Under the pieces are notes generated by a model, which did not search any database, was not told the DNA's origin, and was given only the letters and a program-made list of their open reading frames with translations. Of a DNA stretch of 64,000 nucleotides, positions 11,617-23,254 are shown piece after piece. This DNA comes from Marasmius tenuissimus. Its lineage: Eukaryota > Basidiomycota > Agaricomycetes > Agaricales > Marasmiaceae. The position numbers and the translations under genes are program-made. The stretch's first letter is position 1; each line of letters opens with the position of its first letter. The stretch spans positions 3,472,001 to 3,536,000 of the forward strand of contig JAQOTA010000060.1 in the NCBI GenBank assembly GCA_029532415.1, read 5' to 3'.

Positions 11617-12909
11617 TCAGGGACCGCGACACCCCTCAACTAACCACTCAGCAATCGTGAGACCAGCTTCGGTCAATTCGTTCCCTCCGGTTGCAAATTC
11701 CATCATCATGTCCTCATGCAGCCCGTCCTCTTCTACGTCAAGCTTTGCGTCTATCTTCTCCTTCCCGAGCCTCTCGATCCGTTCATACACCTCAACTGCG
11801 TCATCCACTATCAGCTCCTTACCCCCGGCAGTAATCAACACCCGCTCAGTCAACTTTTCTATACCTTCAAGCCACCGTTCTCCTGCGTCATCTGAAAGAA
11901 CTTTGGCGTATGGTATGTGCGATTTCTCGATACCCTTGAGGTAGAGCTCCGCGCCAACTCCCATTGAGGAGTTGGACGCCCAGTCAGAACCGTCGTTACT
12001 CGTATGCGAGGGGAGGGGATCCCCCAACGTAAGCCATGGTGATATGAGGAGGATTCCGCGTAGACTTTGGTTTGGACCCAAGGGAGAAGGAGGCACATCG
12101 GTAGGTGGGAGAGGGTGTAACGTATGGCTGAGGAACTGCATGACAAGGTTTCCTCCTGCGGAGTCACCAGCGAGGTGAATCGTAGAGGGGGTAGCTCGGG
12201 ACGTCGAGAGGACATGTGCGAATGCGTGAATGATATCCCTCAGTTGAGTTGGGAAGGAATGGGGATGGAGAGCTGCGCGTAAGCAAGTCAGTTAATGGTG
12301 ACCCAGTGAAATACGAATCCCGCCAACTCACAGTACTCCGGACAGACGACAGCGAGGTCTTCTTTCCCGGTTCTCTTCTTGTACTCTTGCAAGACGTGAT
12401 GCCAAAAAGCGAACACATGGCGTCCGATGGGTACTAGAAATCCTCCACCTGGGCAGGGAAATAATGGATCTCACGTCGCAAAGCTCAAAGATTTCTCTGG
12501 CTCACCATGCGCATGAAGCACAATATTTTCAGCATTCTTATTCCCTATCCACATCAGCTTTTTCCCTGACGCAGGCACGTCCTCGATAACAGGTTCTATC
12601 TTCTGCTTCATGGCCCACTTCCGGTATACATCTGGCGACGTTGGGCCTGACATCCACTGGATCTGAGCTATTGTGAGAAGTCCTCCACCCATGTAATGAA
12701 TGTTGGCTTTCATGAGCAGCCTCCCGAAGGTATTCTTCTTCTTCGTCGTGTCATTGGCAAAACGGGAGACGAGCGCGATGTAAATGAAGACCAAGGCTAT
12801 TGCTGAGAGTCAACAGAGGAGCACATGATCATAGGTCAAAGAGAGGCGCACAAAGCGGAAGGAGTTTCGGTATCAAAGTGATCTTTTCGAGGGCTGTTAT
12901 TGGCAACAT
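11617..12909 (-). CDS. Membrane-anchored alpha/beta hydrolase, steryl acetylhydrolase/arylacetamide deacetylase type (copy 1)
   Basis: These enzymes hydrolyse acetyl esters; the yeast relative deacetylates sterols in the ER. A first exon (MLPITALEKITLIPKLLPL, start at 12909) is spliced to ALVFIYIALVSRFANDTTKK, giving one N-terminal membrane helix. The oxyanion-hole motif HGGGF is split by an intron after HG (donor GTGAGCC, near 12,505). The nucleophile motif is GDSAGG (HLAGDSAGGNLVMQF). An acid residue is likely in GKELIVDDAVEVYE, and the histidine is in DGLHEDMM. All hydrolase fold-3 (HSL family) elements are present. At least three introns have good borders. It is about 88-90% identical to copy 2 in the C-terminal exon (roughly 20 differences in 174 residues). 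The differences concentrate around the DWASNSSMGVGAELYL segment, which may line the substrate pocket. Confidence 0.88.
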
Positions 12910-13640
12910 GCTCAGGAGAATCGCGGGCAGAGGGCGAGTCTGGCTACGCCAAGAGGGTCAACAGGACTTAGTCCGGCGTTTCGGTTTACGATCGAGTTTC
13001 CCCAAACCCTTCTGAAGTAATATAAGGGAAGCGATCTTGGAAGCGATCGGCACTTTTGTTCCCACCCGCAAATTTTTTTTGGTCAACATTCGGTATGGAT
13101 TGAGGTTACTGTACCGAGTGGATCACTTCATTCTACAGTGATAATGCTGGTTTAGTTGAGACCACTTACTGAGTCTCATTATTGCCAACTTGTCGAAGAG
13201 CACGAAATAATGAGGGAAGGAGGCCTTACAAGTACGACTATCCTAAAATTCCCATGTCAATGAAAGAGCTGGAAACATTCCATCTCAGATGTAAGATGTA
13301 AGATGTAAAACCTGCGGTGGTCCCATTTAGGAACTGCAGGGGTCCGTAGCTCGTGCGATGGCCATTTCAGTCGCACACTACGGCACAGATGCAACCATGC
13401 CCTTTCGACAGATACTTTCCAGTATCTTCTCATGAGCCAATGATATACATCTGTGGGGCTTTCATTATCTTTGGTATGGTCTTCAACACTCTCGGATGTG
13501 CAAGTGGGTTTGGTGGTTGGTAAGTATCGAGTTAAACCGGGGTTACAGTGCGTGAAACAGCCATTGATACGAAGGATCATAATTATCTCAGAGACAGTGT
13601 CTCAGGTCACAGGAATGAAGCTCAAGGATCTGGAACAACT
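12910..13640. other. Insertion-like segment unique to the left unit; no gene
   Basis: Beyond the first exon of copy 1, about 650 nt has no counterpart in the right unit. It includes a short tandem AAGATGT run near 13,288. No long coding frame, terminal inverted repeat or target-site duplication was found by eye. It may be an insertion here or a deletion in the other unit. Confidence 0.5.
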
Positions 13641-14127
13641 TCAGAACACTGCCATTGCCAACAGGATCACTCGTTGAATCATGATGTCCCACAGGGTCCA
13701 TACTCTCATGGCTTTCAGTCACGGTCGAGTTCATTTTGCCAGCAGTCCCGGACCGTCGATGAGCGTCCTTGAGCTCGGACCAAACGGTGTCAAAGCCCTT
13801 ACGTAGCAGTCTTATTACTCACTGAGGCATCTTGCTCATCAACCAGTCTGTGCTTCGTTTGGACCTTCTCGAATGTCGACCTGCAAACAACCGATGATGG
13901 TTCCTTACAACCGTTATTCGTGTCTCGGTGTCATTACTAGCACTCTCCAGCACTCCAGAGAAACCGAGTCGTGGACTCGAACACAACGCAGGGATCGACC
14001 TGCAGAAACACTCCGAAGAAACTTCCGAGTCTCACGAATCCTAGTCTCTCAAAGCCACACTTCACGCGGACGAACACTACTATAACTGACGATGAAGGGG
14101 ATGTGTTGGTAGTGCTGTGTAAACAAT

Positions 14128-15900
14128 CTGGACAGCAGAGGGTGACAGGAACGTCTAAATGCAGACAACCATATTGCAAATACGTGCAATTCTGATGGTA
14201 CATGACGGCGAAACGCCAGAGCCAGAGCTAGCCAAGACAAGTTCAGCGACCCCGACAACCCTCAACTAACCACTCAACAATTGTGAGACCAGCTTCGGTC
14301 AAATCGTTCCCTCCGGTCGCAAATTCCATCATCATGTCCTCATGCAGCCCGTCCTCTTCTACGTCAAGCTTTGCGTCTATCTTCCCCTTCCCAAGCCTCT
14401 CAACGCGTTCATATACCTCAACCGCGTCATCCAATATCAGCTCCTTACCCCCGGCAGTAACCAACACCCGCTCAGTCAACTTTTCTATACCTTCAAGCCA
14501 CCGTTCTCCTGCGTCGTCTGAGAGGACTTTGGTGTATGGTATGTGTGACTTTTCGATACCTTCAAGGTAGAGCTCCCCACCCATCTTCATTCCAGAGTTG
14601 GTGCCCCAATCAGGACCGTCGTTGCTCGTGTGCGAGGGGAGGGGATCCCCCAACGTGAGCCATGGTGATATAAGGAGGGTTCCGCGTAGACGTTGGTTCG
14701 GACCCAGGGGAGAAGGAGGTACATCGGTAGACGGGAGAGGGTGTAATGCATGGCTGAGGAACTGCATGACAATATTTCCTCCCGCAGAGTCACCAGCGAG
14801 GTGAATCGTGGAGGGGGTAGCTCGGGACGTCGACAGGATATGCGCGAACGCGTGAATGATATCCCTCAGTTGAGTTGGGAAGGAATGGGGATAGAGAGCT
14901 GCGCGTAAGCAAGTCAGTTAATGGTGACCCAGTGAAATACGAATCCCGCCAACTCACAGTATTCCGGACAGACGACAGCGAGGTCTTCTTTCCCGGTTCT
15001 TTTCTTGTACTCTTGCAAGACGTGATGCCAGAAAGTGAACATGTAGTCCGCGATGGGTACTATAAATCCTCCACCTTAACAGGGAAAGAATGAGTCTCAA
15101 TTCTCCAGTCGCAAAGCCGTAAAATTTCTCTGGCTCACCATGCACATGAAACACAATATGTTCAGCGTCCTTATTCCCTATCCACATCAGCTTTTTCCCT
15201 GACGCAGGCACGTCCTCGAAAACAGGCTCTATCCTCTGCTTCATTGCCCACTTCCGATACACATCTGGTGACGTTGGACCCGACATCCACTGGATTTGAG
15301 CTGCTGTGAGAAGTCCTGCACCCAGATAACGAATGGTAGCTTTCATGAGCAGCCTCCCGAAGGTATTCTTCTTCTTCGTCGAGTCATTGGCAAAACGGGA
15401 GACGAGCGCGGTGTAAATGAAGACCAAGGCTATTGCTGAGAGTCAACAGAGGAGCACATGAACATAGGTCAAAGACATACGTACAAAGCGGAAGGAGTTT
15501 CGGTATCAAAGTGATCTTTTCGAGGGTTGTTATTGGCAGCATACTGAGAAGTTGCAGGTAGAGAGCGAGTCTGGCAACGCCAAGCTGTCAACAGGACCCG
15601 AAGCTTGAAGATCTGAAACACTGCCAACAGGATCACTCGTTGAATGTCCTACAGGGTCCGTATTCTCATGGCTATCACTGGCCATGGTGATTGGTCAAAC
15701 TTCAAGCTTTGACGGTCCGTCCCCGGGCCGGACCGTCGATGAGCATTGAGCGCTTGAGCGCTGAACGCCCTTAAGCGCTCGGGCCAAATGGTGTCAAAGC
15801 CTTTACGTAGTATTCTCATGGCTGCATCTTCCTCATCAACCAGTCTGTGGGTCGTTTGGACTTTCTCGAATATTGAGCCATAAACGACAGACAATGGTCA
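14128..15900. repeat. Tandem duplication, right unit
   Basis: Second copy of the hydrolase unit, in the same orientation as the first. Homology begins in the 3' flank (GGACAGCAGAGGGTGACAGG) and continues through the gene to CGTTTGGACTTTCTCGAAT at about 15,850. Beyond the gene the homologous upstream parts include a possible degenerate coding piece with FEKVQTxHRLVDE on the minus strand, present in both units. Confidence 0.85.
14243..15542 (-). CDS. Membrane-anchored alpha/beta hydrolase, steryl acetylhydrolase type (copy 2)
   Basis: Tandem paralogue of the gene at 11,617-12,909 with the same exon plan. The first exon is MLPITTLEKITLIPKLLPL (start 15542), followed by the membrane helix ALVFIYTALVSRFANDSTKK. 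HG|GGF is split by an intron near 15,080-15,140, then GTGKEDLAVVCPEY-like sequence, GDSAGG, and DGLHEDMM. Catalytic residues are conserved and no frame is broken. The 3' splice site before GGF is TTAAG rather than the GCCCAG of copy 1, so splicing could be weaker. Residues that differ from copy 1 include DWGTNSGMKMGGELYLEG. Both copies look functional. Subfunctionalisation is possible but only inferred. Confidence 0.86.
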
Positions 15901-17006
15901 CTTACAACCGTTGTTTCGAGCCTCGCGACTCTCTGCCGGGTACCCTGAAACCGGGTCGTGGGCTTGAACATACAGAGATTTAGACCAGAAAAGACTCTGA
16001 AGAAACCGCCGGGTGTCACGAATCCAGAATCCACTTTCCTTTCCGCTCTCCGAATGTGAAACGCCCCTTATCAAAGTGAGTAAACGATGGAAGGGTCGGA
16101 ATGAATGTTCACGACGAGTGAGTATCGAATCAAGTCTCAATAGACCTCTCACTCCATGTAGACCTCTGGACAAAGAACACACTCAGCGAATGCTGCCCGT
16201 CAAACGCTTGAAGTTCGTTCTCCCGGGTATCGATATCCGAGGGAAGGACGCGGGGTGAACTGACCGTCGTGTAGGCGCAGTCGCAACATGGTACACCCGT
16301 TACTGAATGGTGGATAAACGCGTGCCCCTCTGTTACTTCCAAGCGAAACCGGCAGATTAGCCTATTAGCAGAATCTTTTGGAACTTTGGAGGATGCGAGG
16401 TTATGTGTGAGTTGGATCCATACAACCCGATAGCATACTTAGCCGGCTAACATTCATGATCGCTAGGCACATAGTGCTTGCATACCGTCAGACCAGGTTA
16501 CACCTCGGTATGCGGTGCATTGGCGACTCCACCCCAATGCGTGTCTATACCAGCTGCCACATCGGCATGGTCAACCCTATAGGTCGTTGAGCCTCTCCCT
16601 CCTCGACGTTGGCTCGGACATGGCCGTTTGCTCGATGCGGGATTGTAGGGATTCGTCAATTCGCGGTCTAGTTTTGCCCGCTATCGGAAACATGTTAGGA
16701 ACCATGTCGAGAATTTGATTCCGTTGTCTCCTCTGCTCGTGTTTCGGCGTACGCGAGCCGTGTTTTGTTATTGCATTTTTGCCGGGAGCTAAATTTAGCG
16801 ACCCAAAAAACCCAGGTGGCTAAAAGATATACAAACCTGATCGTTCATGTCGAACAAAGCATTCGGACTTCCCCCCTCCCCTTTGTCCACTACCACTACT
16901 TGCCAGCGGGGCTTCCTGCCCTCTGCAATCCCGGATATCCGTTCGCTGGTTCCTGTCACTCTTTTATAACTTCAACTCCTACTCCCAAGTCGTACACATT
17001 CCTACC
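15901..17006. other. Intergenic, upstream of chitin deacetylase
   Basis: No gene recognised. The last 50 nt include TTTTATAACTTC about 35 nt before the chitin deacetylase ATG, a plausible TATA or 5' UTR element. A minus-strand frame at 15,898-16,182 has no recognisable domain. Confidence 0.5.
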
Positions 17007-18947
17007 ATGCGGTCTCTCTCTTTGATCGCTGTATCTTCACTTTTTTTCACGAGCGTGTTCGCCCAAGAACAGACCGAAGAAGGACTGGCTCAGATTCTCG
17101 GTGGGCGAGCTCATTTTTTGGGAGGATGGTATAGGCGAGACTGACAATCTTTGGTGTAGACGTTGACGAAGAATGTAAACCATACTCCTACCCCGACGTT
17201 CAGAACCACCTCAGCGAGTTCCCCAAGTCCTGGGATCAAGCACACATCCTTCCAACCGACTCGGAGGGGCAAGCCAAATGGAACTCAATCAAGGACTCCG
17301 TACCCAACCTTACCCCCAAGGCAAGTCTATTCTCTTTCGGGCGTCTTGAGGAGACTAAGCGGAAGGTTCTAGGGTGGTGCCGATGGCAACTTCTACCAGT
17401 ACATGTCTACCTATCCCCCATCCGACCCTGACTGCTGGTGGTCTTTCAAGCAGTGCATCGGAGACGGTGATGTCGCCAAAGTGCCCGAGGTGCGTCCGTT
17501 GCGATCAGTCAAATTTCCGCCGCCCGCTCATTCCGTCCAATTCAGCCCTTGACAATCGGCTTCGGCTTCGACGACGGTCCAAATTGCTCTCACAATGCCT
17601 TTTACGACTTCTTGCAGCAAAATAACCAGAAAGCCAGTACGTATCTTCTCTCTTATCTTTTGGCGTTCATGTTCGGTTTCCTCATTCCCAAAAATAGCCA
17701 TGTTCTACATTGGCAGTAACGTACTGAATTGGCCGCTACAAGCCAAAAGAGGCGTAAGCGATGGTATGTCTTCTAACCATTCATTTGTTGAAAGCTCGTC
17801 CTCATGTTTTTGATAGGTCATGAGATATGCGTTCGTAAGTAGTGTATCTCTCTGGTCCGTTCATCGCGGTGGGACTAAATCGGCTCGCCCTTCAAGATAC
17901 CTGGTCACATCGTCATAGTCAGTATAGCCCTTTCTGTCAAGCCCGTTCGCCCCTCTAACGACCCTTACACCGATCAGTGACTACCCTCTCCTCCGAGGAT
18001 GCATTTGCCGAGCTTTGGTACAGTAAGTCTACGCTCGTTGTCCCTCGAAGTGACTGTTCCTGTCGCTGACCTGTCTCTTCTCCTAGCTGTATGCAATCGC
18101 CTTCAGAAATACTCTATCCGATCCTCACGCTGACGATTTTACCCTTGGTACCAGATGAAAGCAATCGAGCTGGTTACCGGTGTTACTCCCGACTGCTGGA
18201 GGGTGAGTCCCATATCCGATAAGTTTATCCTGCAGAGTACTTATGCCTCTCCCACTAGCCTCCCGAAGGAGATGTCGACAACCGTATCCGGGCTATCGCT
18301 AAAGGTCTCGGACTCGACACCATCTTATGGGAGTACGATTCTGAGGATTGGCAAGTCAACGCGGGCAAGGCAACTCCGGAACAGGTCGACACTAACTATC
18401 AGAACTTCATCAACGATGCAAAGAACGGCAAGTTTGATAAGGTCCGTCTTCTACCTCCTGCGATGTGCGTCTGTGTCTGACTGCAGTCGGTATGGGCTTG
18501 TAGGAAGGCGCGATTATCCTCCAACACGAGATCAATAACTACACGATGACGGAGGCTATGAAGTGGTACCCACAAATGAAGGAAGTTTTTAAGGTTTGTC
18601 GTCCTGAATTCCTTTTAAAGCGGTATGCGACTGACAATCGACCCGTAGAGCATTGTCCCTGTGGGTGTCGCTCTTGACGGCGACAAACCCAGTAAGTCTA
18701 CTTGCCTTCCTGACTCTCACACAAAAAGTCTTACCTAACCTTCCCCTTTGCAGGTGGCAATGGAAGCACTTCTGCTGGCTCTTCAGGTTCTGCCTCGCGC
18801 TCTGCTACTCAATCCAGCGCCAGTCATACCGCTTCCGCCTCAGCGGACAGAAGTACCAGTTCCGGCAACGGAGCCTTTGCTCATTCCACCACACCGAGCG
18901 TACTCTTGGCATTGGCTGCTCTTTCATTCGGTGCATTGACTCTTTAA
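17007..18947 (+). CDS. Chitin deacetylase, GPI-anchored (CE4 / NodB homology domain)
   Basis: CE4 enzymes remove acetyl groups from chitin to make chitosan in the cell wall, using a metal bound by one Asp and two His. The start at 17007 gives a signal peptide ([19 protein letters not shown]). The NodB motifs follow in order across many short exons: [11 protein letters not shown] (motif 1), then a histidine motif reading [23 protein letters not shown] (motif 3), [11 protein letters not shown] (motif 4) and GAIILQHEI (motif 5). Before the catalytic domain lies a Cys/Trp-rich segment ([16 protein letters not shown]), as in other basidiomycete members. A Ser/Thr/Ala-rich linker and a final hydrophobic stretch ([15 protein letters not shown]) are the GPI-attachment signal, so the protein should sit at the plasma membrane or wall. 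All catalytic residues appear present. At least eight introns of about 50-60 nt are needed. Confidence 0.94.
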
Positions 18948-19147
18948 ACTTACGGACTCGATGTAACGGACACGCTAGATCCATCATCTACCTCTAACCT
19001 GTTATTTACCAATTGCTTTGCTCTCATTCATCTACGACCGACCTGTAGCTATCCATGCTGTAGATTCTCGTACCCATCCTATTTAATCCCCACGCCAGAT
19101 GACAATGATCATTAATCGTCCGTTTATTCTACTCTTTCTTGTTGGCA

Positions 19148-20061
19148 TTACGCTTGAAGTTCTACCTCGGCGACTCGACTTGGTTGCAATCCGGCCCCCC
19201 ACAGCTCGGCTACGATCGTTCGACAGTGTTCCTTGATATCTTCCGCTCCGAATGTAGGATTATAAAACTCTTCTTCCCTCGAGTTATCCTCCCGGAGGAA
19301 CCTCTCCACCTCGTCTTCCGCCACGACTGTCATTTGATGAATCCGGACTCGTACCCCCGCCGTCTCTTCTGCCTTGATCAAGTTGACCCAATACATCACC
19401 CGCATATGAACCGCGACAGTCATCAACGCATCTCCTCGATTGCTTTCCAGCCATTTGAGTAAAGGCGTCAACACCCATTCCGTCACTTCGGGGTGAACAG
19501 TCTGTCTCAGATACGACACACGATCCTGAAAATTCGGTCCAAGAACTTCGCGGTACTTGTGTAGTGTCGAGTATCGCTGGTAGCACGAACGACAGCGGTA
19601 GGGTTCCACTACCGGGAATGTTGGGTAGAGAGTCGTAGGTGGAGGTGGGGAACGTGTGCGAGATGTAGAAGTGGATGATGAGCATCGAAAAGTCGATGAT
19701 GGTTCGTTTCTGGTTTTGACAGTTTGGGTTGTTGCATATTGTATGATCGAAGGATTTAAGGAGATCGTCGTGGAAGTTGGAATGAATCAGGGAGATTTTT
19801 TGGTCCGCCACTAGAAAGAAGCCGGGTTGGAATGGAGGGGGCAGGGATACGAAACAAACGAACCTTCAGCGATCTTTCGAGGAACTTCGGATGACGCCCA
19901 TGCTTGGCGGTTTTTCTCATTTTCGATGGTTTTGTATTCCAGGTATGCTATTCTTCCCTACGGAGTTCAGTCAAAGAGCCCGTCTTCCTCGCGAAACGAC
20001 GAGGGGCGTCAAATCGTACCTCAGTACTGGTGCGAACTTCTTCGTAGAAAGAGGAATCCAT
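19148..20061 (-). CDS. Hypothetical protein with CxxC motif, unrecognised
   Basis: I do not recognise the family. A consistent model starts at 20061 (MDSSFYEEVRTSTE) and continues, after an intron ending CTCCGTAG, as GRIAYLEYKTIENEKNRQAW...PRKIAE. After another intron it reads VADQKISLIHSNFHDDLLKS and TICNNPNCQNQKR. The last exon reads EPYRCRSCYQRYSTLHKYRE, SYLRQTVHPEVTEWVLTPLL and MRVMYWVNLIKAEE to a stop at 19148. Cysteines in CNNPNC and CRSC could bind zinc, as in MYND-like fingers of agaric proteins, but spacing is not canonical. The frame changes around 19,600-19,700 and I could not find a convincing GT..AG intron there, so a small indel or an unusual splice site is possible. A longer 5' end up to about 20,347 was also considered. 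Confidence 0.5.
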
Positions 20062-20481
20062 TCTCTTTGTCGAGTCCGGGCTTGCTTGCGAGCTGCGTTC
20101 GGAAGTATTAGAAGGAGAGCTAGGTCGTTGGGCTGGGAGTATCTCAAGGCTGGGAAAACTGAAGCTGAGGAAAAGTTGCACGCCACATTCCGATTTTCAG
20201 GCCTCGTGCCTCGAATCCAGAAGTCAGGAAGTTCGAAGGGTATCGGAAAGGATCAATGTCAAAAAGAAGGTAACACGACTCCCGGTAGCCGGAGAAGGTG
20301 CAAAAGAAACAGGAATAGGGAACTCGTCGGGATTCGGCCTCGCCCACCGTGTGCGATGATGGAACGGATTACAACAGGTCGATGGTATAAGTTATAGAGA
20401 TTAGACAAGGCCGAGGTATGGCCTCAAAAAGTCAATAGAGTACTACACCATGATACAAAGCACGACATCATGTCGGACAAA
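20062..20481. other. Short intergenic stretch with open frames
   Basis: Overlapping minus-strand frames (for example 20144-20347) could be 5' exons or leader of the gene ending at 19148. Nothing else is recognisable. Confidence 0.4.
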
Positions 20482-21398
20482 TCACGCAAGTGCTTCGTCC
20501 AACTCCCCGTTCTCTGCCATTTCCTTCACAATATCTAAGCCCCCAACGAATTCGCCGTTTATGATCAGTTGAGGGAATGTCGGCCAGTTGTTTAGAACTT
20601 TGAGGCCTATGAGCGTAAAACCAGAAGATTGAGTGGCGAGGTCGTTGTGAAGAGCACGATATACGTACCTTGTCTAACTTTTTCATCACTCAGTATATCA
20701 AAATGAGAGAAGTCGATGTTGCGATCCCTCAGCAACGCGACTGTCTTGTTAGAAAACCCGCACCGCGGAGCGTCCGGGTTACCCTTCATAAACAAGACGA
20801 CCTTGCTCTGATTCATGATCTTGCGCATTCTATCATCGAGCTGCTCCTGCGTCTCCTCCGGTTCGTCATTCAAAACAGTTGCAAGAGAAAGCTTTGAGGG
20901 CGCTTGATTGGTTTGGGACTGGGGGTTCACAGACGGCGTTGAGACCTGCTTGGCAATCGCGTTTGTTAGTGCAGGAGCATCGGCACCAGACACCCTTCCT
21001 AGCAATGTATGCCCCTGATTGAAGAGTTCCTGGGTGAGGCCACGAAATTTTGACGAAAGCATGGAATATATATACCCGCAAGATGATGAAAGTGGGGACG
21101 GCTTCAATGTCAAATGACTCTGATATATCTTCCTGAGTTTCCGCATCAATCTATAGCATTCGAAGGATCATACCATCAGGATCTCGAAAACTGTGAGGGC
21201 AAAACTCGAATAGCGCACCTGGATGAACAAGATCGAAGGGTACTTCTTCGCAAGCTCCACTATCACTGCGTTCATTTGCTGGCATGGCTCTGCCCATTGT
21301 GCCCAGAAATTGAGAACAGATACCCGATTCAAGTCTTCGGATAGTAGCTTTTGGAAATGGGAAGGATTCGATACATCGTGAAGATTGGAGGAAGACAT
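20482..21398 (-). CDS. Monothiol glutaredoxin of the Grx3/Grx4 type (thioredoxin-like plus CGFS domain)
   Basis: Grx3/4 proteins bind [2Fe-2S] clusters through the CGFS cysteine and glutathione, deliver iron in the cytosol, and control iron-responsive transcription factors. The first domain is thioredoxin-like: [20 protein letters not shown], with WAEPC in the active-site position, then [20 protein letters not shown] and [17 protein letters not shown] linker ([20 protein letters not shown]) leads to the glutaredoxin domain: [64 protein letters not shown] and a short tail ELDEALA. The MKG-x-P-x-x-P-x-CGFS, WPTxPQL and GGxD signatures are all present. It starts at 21398 ([15 protein letters not shown]) and has three short introns (after SILFIQ, after FIILR, after DEKVRQ). 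It looks intact. Confidence 0.95.
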
Positions 21399-23129
21399 GC
21401 TGATGGATGTGTAAGACTCTTTCTCGGCGATTCAGAATCAGATAATCATCGGACCTACGGTCCGGATCCCGAACCGTATCCGGCGGCCCCGACCTTCGCC
21501 GTACTCCCTTTGTCACAAACTACGACCATTGTAACCACGCAAGACACTCACTCAGTTGAGAGCTAGCTATGTCGTCGAACAGGATGCTTGCTTTATAGGA
21601 GATCAAGGCCTGGCTATCTCGATAAGCAAGCTCTATCTCCAGGACACTTTGCTTGGTGGAGAAGTCGTGCGTCAACAACTACGAACAGGTACATGTCGAC
21701 AAGGTATCAAGGCTTTAGGAATCAGAATCGAAGCGTCTAGCTGCGGGGGAGTCAAACTCGAAAATTCCACGAGCGGAGCGAGCAGTCGTGCCATTCCTCT
21801 CGAGTCTCTGCACAGGTGCGCACCCTCTTCATCTGATCCGAGCGCAGCAAATAATGAAGGGCCCGTCAGGCATAGAACAACGGCCAAAGATGCGAGAAAC
21901 TTGTTGCGCTTTTCACGAATTTGTTGCAATTCTGATCCGAAGTACCTTCTCATGATTTACTAGCGCGACACACCATTAGATGCCAACTTCCAGCTCTTGG
22001 AGCTCGAACTTTTGTGTGGTACAACCCCGAAACGTTTCGTCGTCTCAAAATCAACCTTTCGATCACAACATGCTTCGGCGGGCTCTGTGGCCCCGCCTGA
22101 CCGTGATGTATACAACGAACTGCATACCCGTGGCACTGGTGGCGAAGATCACCCTCGCTTCATAAAGTCCCGATATGAATTTCTTAGGCAGTCCATTTTT
22201 GTAACCCGGTGAACGATTGAGATCGAGATCTAGGTGCAAGCCCATGTTCCTTTGACCTTACGGCTCAGCTTCGCACTTAGGGCGCTCAGGGGGCCACTGG
22301 CGTTGGACGCAGGGTACCCACACCCATATGTCGTTATCCTGCAGCGCTCGCTACAGGAGACAAAGACATGGTAGACCTATCGTGTAGGAATGCTGTAAAG
22401 GTGCTCTCCTCTGACGGAAAGGTCGCGTTGTGTGCTAAATATGACACGATTCAGTCGAAAAGAAGTGCAACACGCCGCAAAAACATTTGAACAGCCCTCT
22501 TCGCGATCCATCTCCGCCGGAGCTTGGTGGTATGTTTGCTTCTTCACCTTTCACACAAGCTTGGCGTATCCTTATCCTTCGAAATCTTAGGCACTCCTCG
22601 TGTTCAAACGCTAGCCAACGCACTGGAGAAGAGGAGGATGGGGCTCAAGGGCTGGGACCTCCCCAAAATTCGAGGTGTCTATATACCCATTGCTTTTCGA
22701 AAGAGATTGAACGTGCTCTTTTAATCACCGCTGACATTCTATTGGCATTTCACTGGCTAGCATGCCTGTTGCTATTCTGGCAGGAGATCCCCGGATAACA
22801 TAATCATTGAATGTAGCCAGGAAAAGTTGTCTTCCTTCGCTGTCCCTCGTGCTTCGTGTCCAGTGGGGGGTAAGTGTCTTCAGCAGAGAGGGGAAAACGT
22901 TTTTGGAAAGTAATCAATTGAACTAGATCTGACTGGTGCTCACGGCCTCACTTTCTTGTCCATTTCTTACGATTCCTCATCTCGCCCCGCGATAGGGTAT
23001 TTCAGATCTTGACTTCTCATTGGAGAGCGCCAACGTCCTATACTTATCGATGATCATAGATCCTTCGAAACATAAACACAAGCTCACTCTCACGAGATGC
23101 ACGGCCACGGTGGTCCACCTCAACCACGG
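21399..23129. other. Long intergenic region, possible degenerate coding piece
   Basis: No gene is certain. At about 22,580-22,724 (+) a frame reads LGTPRVQTLANALEKRRMGL and continues KGWDLPKIRGVYIPIAFRKR before a stop. That looks protein-like but lacks a start, and no family was recognised; it may be a gene fragment. Confidence 0.4.
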
Positions 23130-23180
23130 AGTGAGCTATCAGCTCGTGTTCTAGAAACGCGCAGGCCAGTTATAAGGTCT
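23130..23180 (+). promoter_or_regulatory. NTQ-family promoter block of NTQ-A
   Basis: GAGCTAT...GCTCGTGTTCTAGAAACG is followed by CGCAGGCCAGTTATAAGG. TATAAG lies at 23171, 84 nt before the ATG. The same block precedes NTQ-B, C, G and H (GCAGxCCAGxTATAAG), which supports it as a common core promoter. Confidence 0.65.
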
Positions 23181-23254
23181 TCCTCGCTTACCTTCCGGGC
23201 TCCCTACTCGACACCTCCCACCACAGCACACAAACTTCATCGTCTAAATTCACC

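Larger units (their letters stand above)
11510..13910. repeat. Tandem duplication, left unit (alpha/beta hydrolase plus flanks)
   Basis: The unit covers the hydrolase gene, about 110 nt beyond its 3' end, and upstream sequence recognisable at 13,650-13,900 (ACAGGATCACTCGTTGAAT and CGTTTGGACCTTCTCGAAT). It pairs with 14,128-15,900. The offset between units is 2626 nt at the gene's 3' end but about 1967 nt in the upstream part. So the left unit carries roughly 650 nt (about 12,960-13,640) that the right unit lacks. Confidence 0.85.

Noticed and set aside
15649..16342. Minus-strand gene upstream of the second hydrolase
   Set aside because: FEKVQTxHRLVDE is shared by both duplicate units, but the left version stops early and no continuous model or family could be found.
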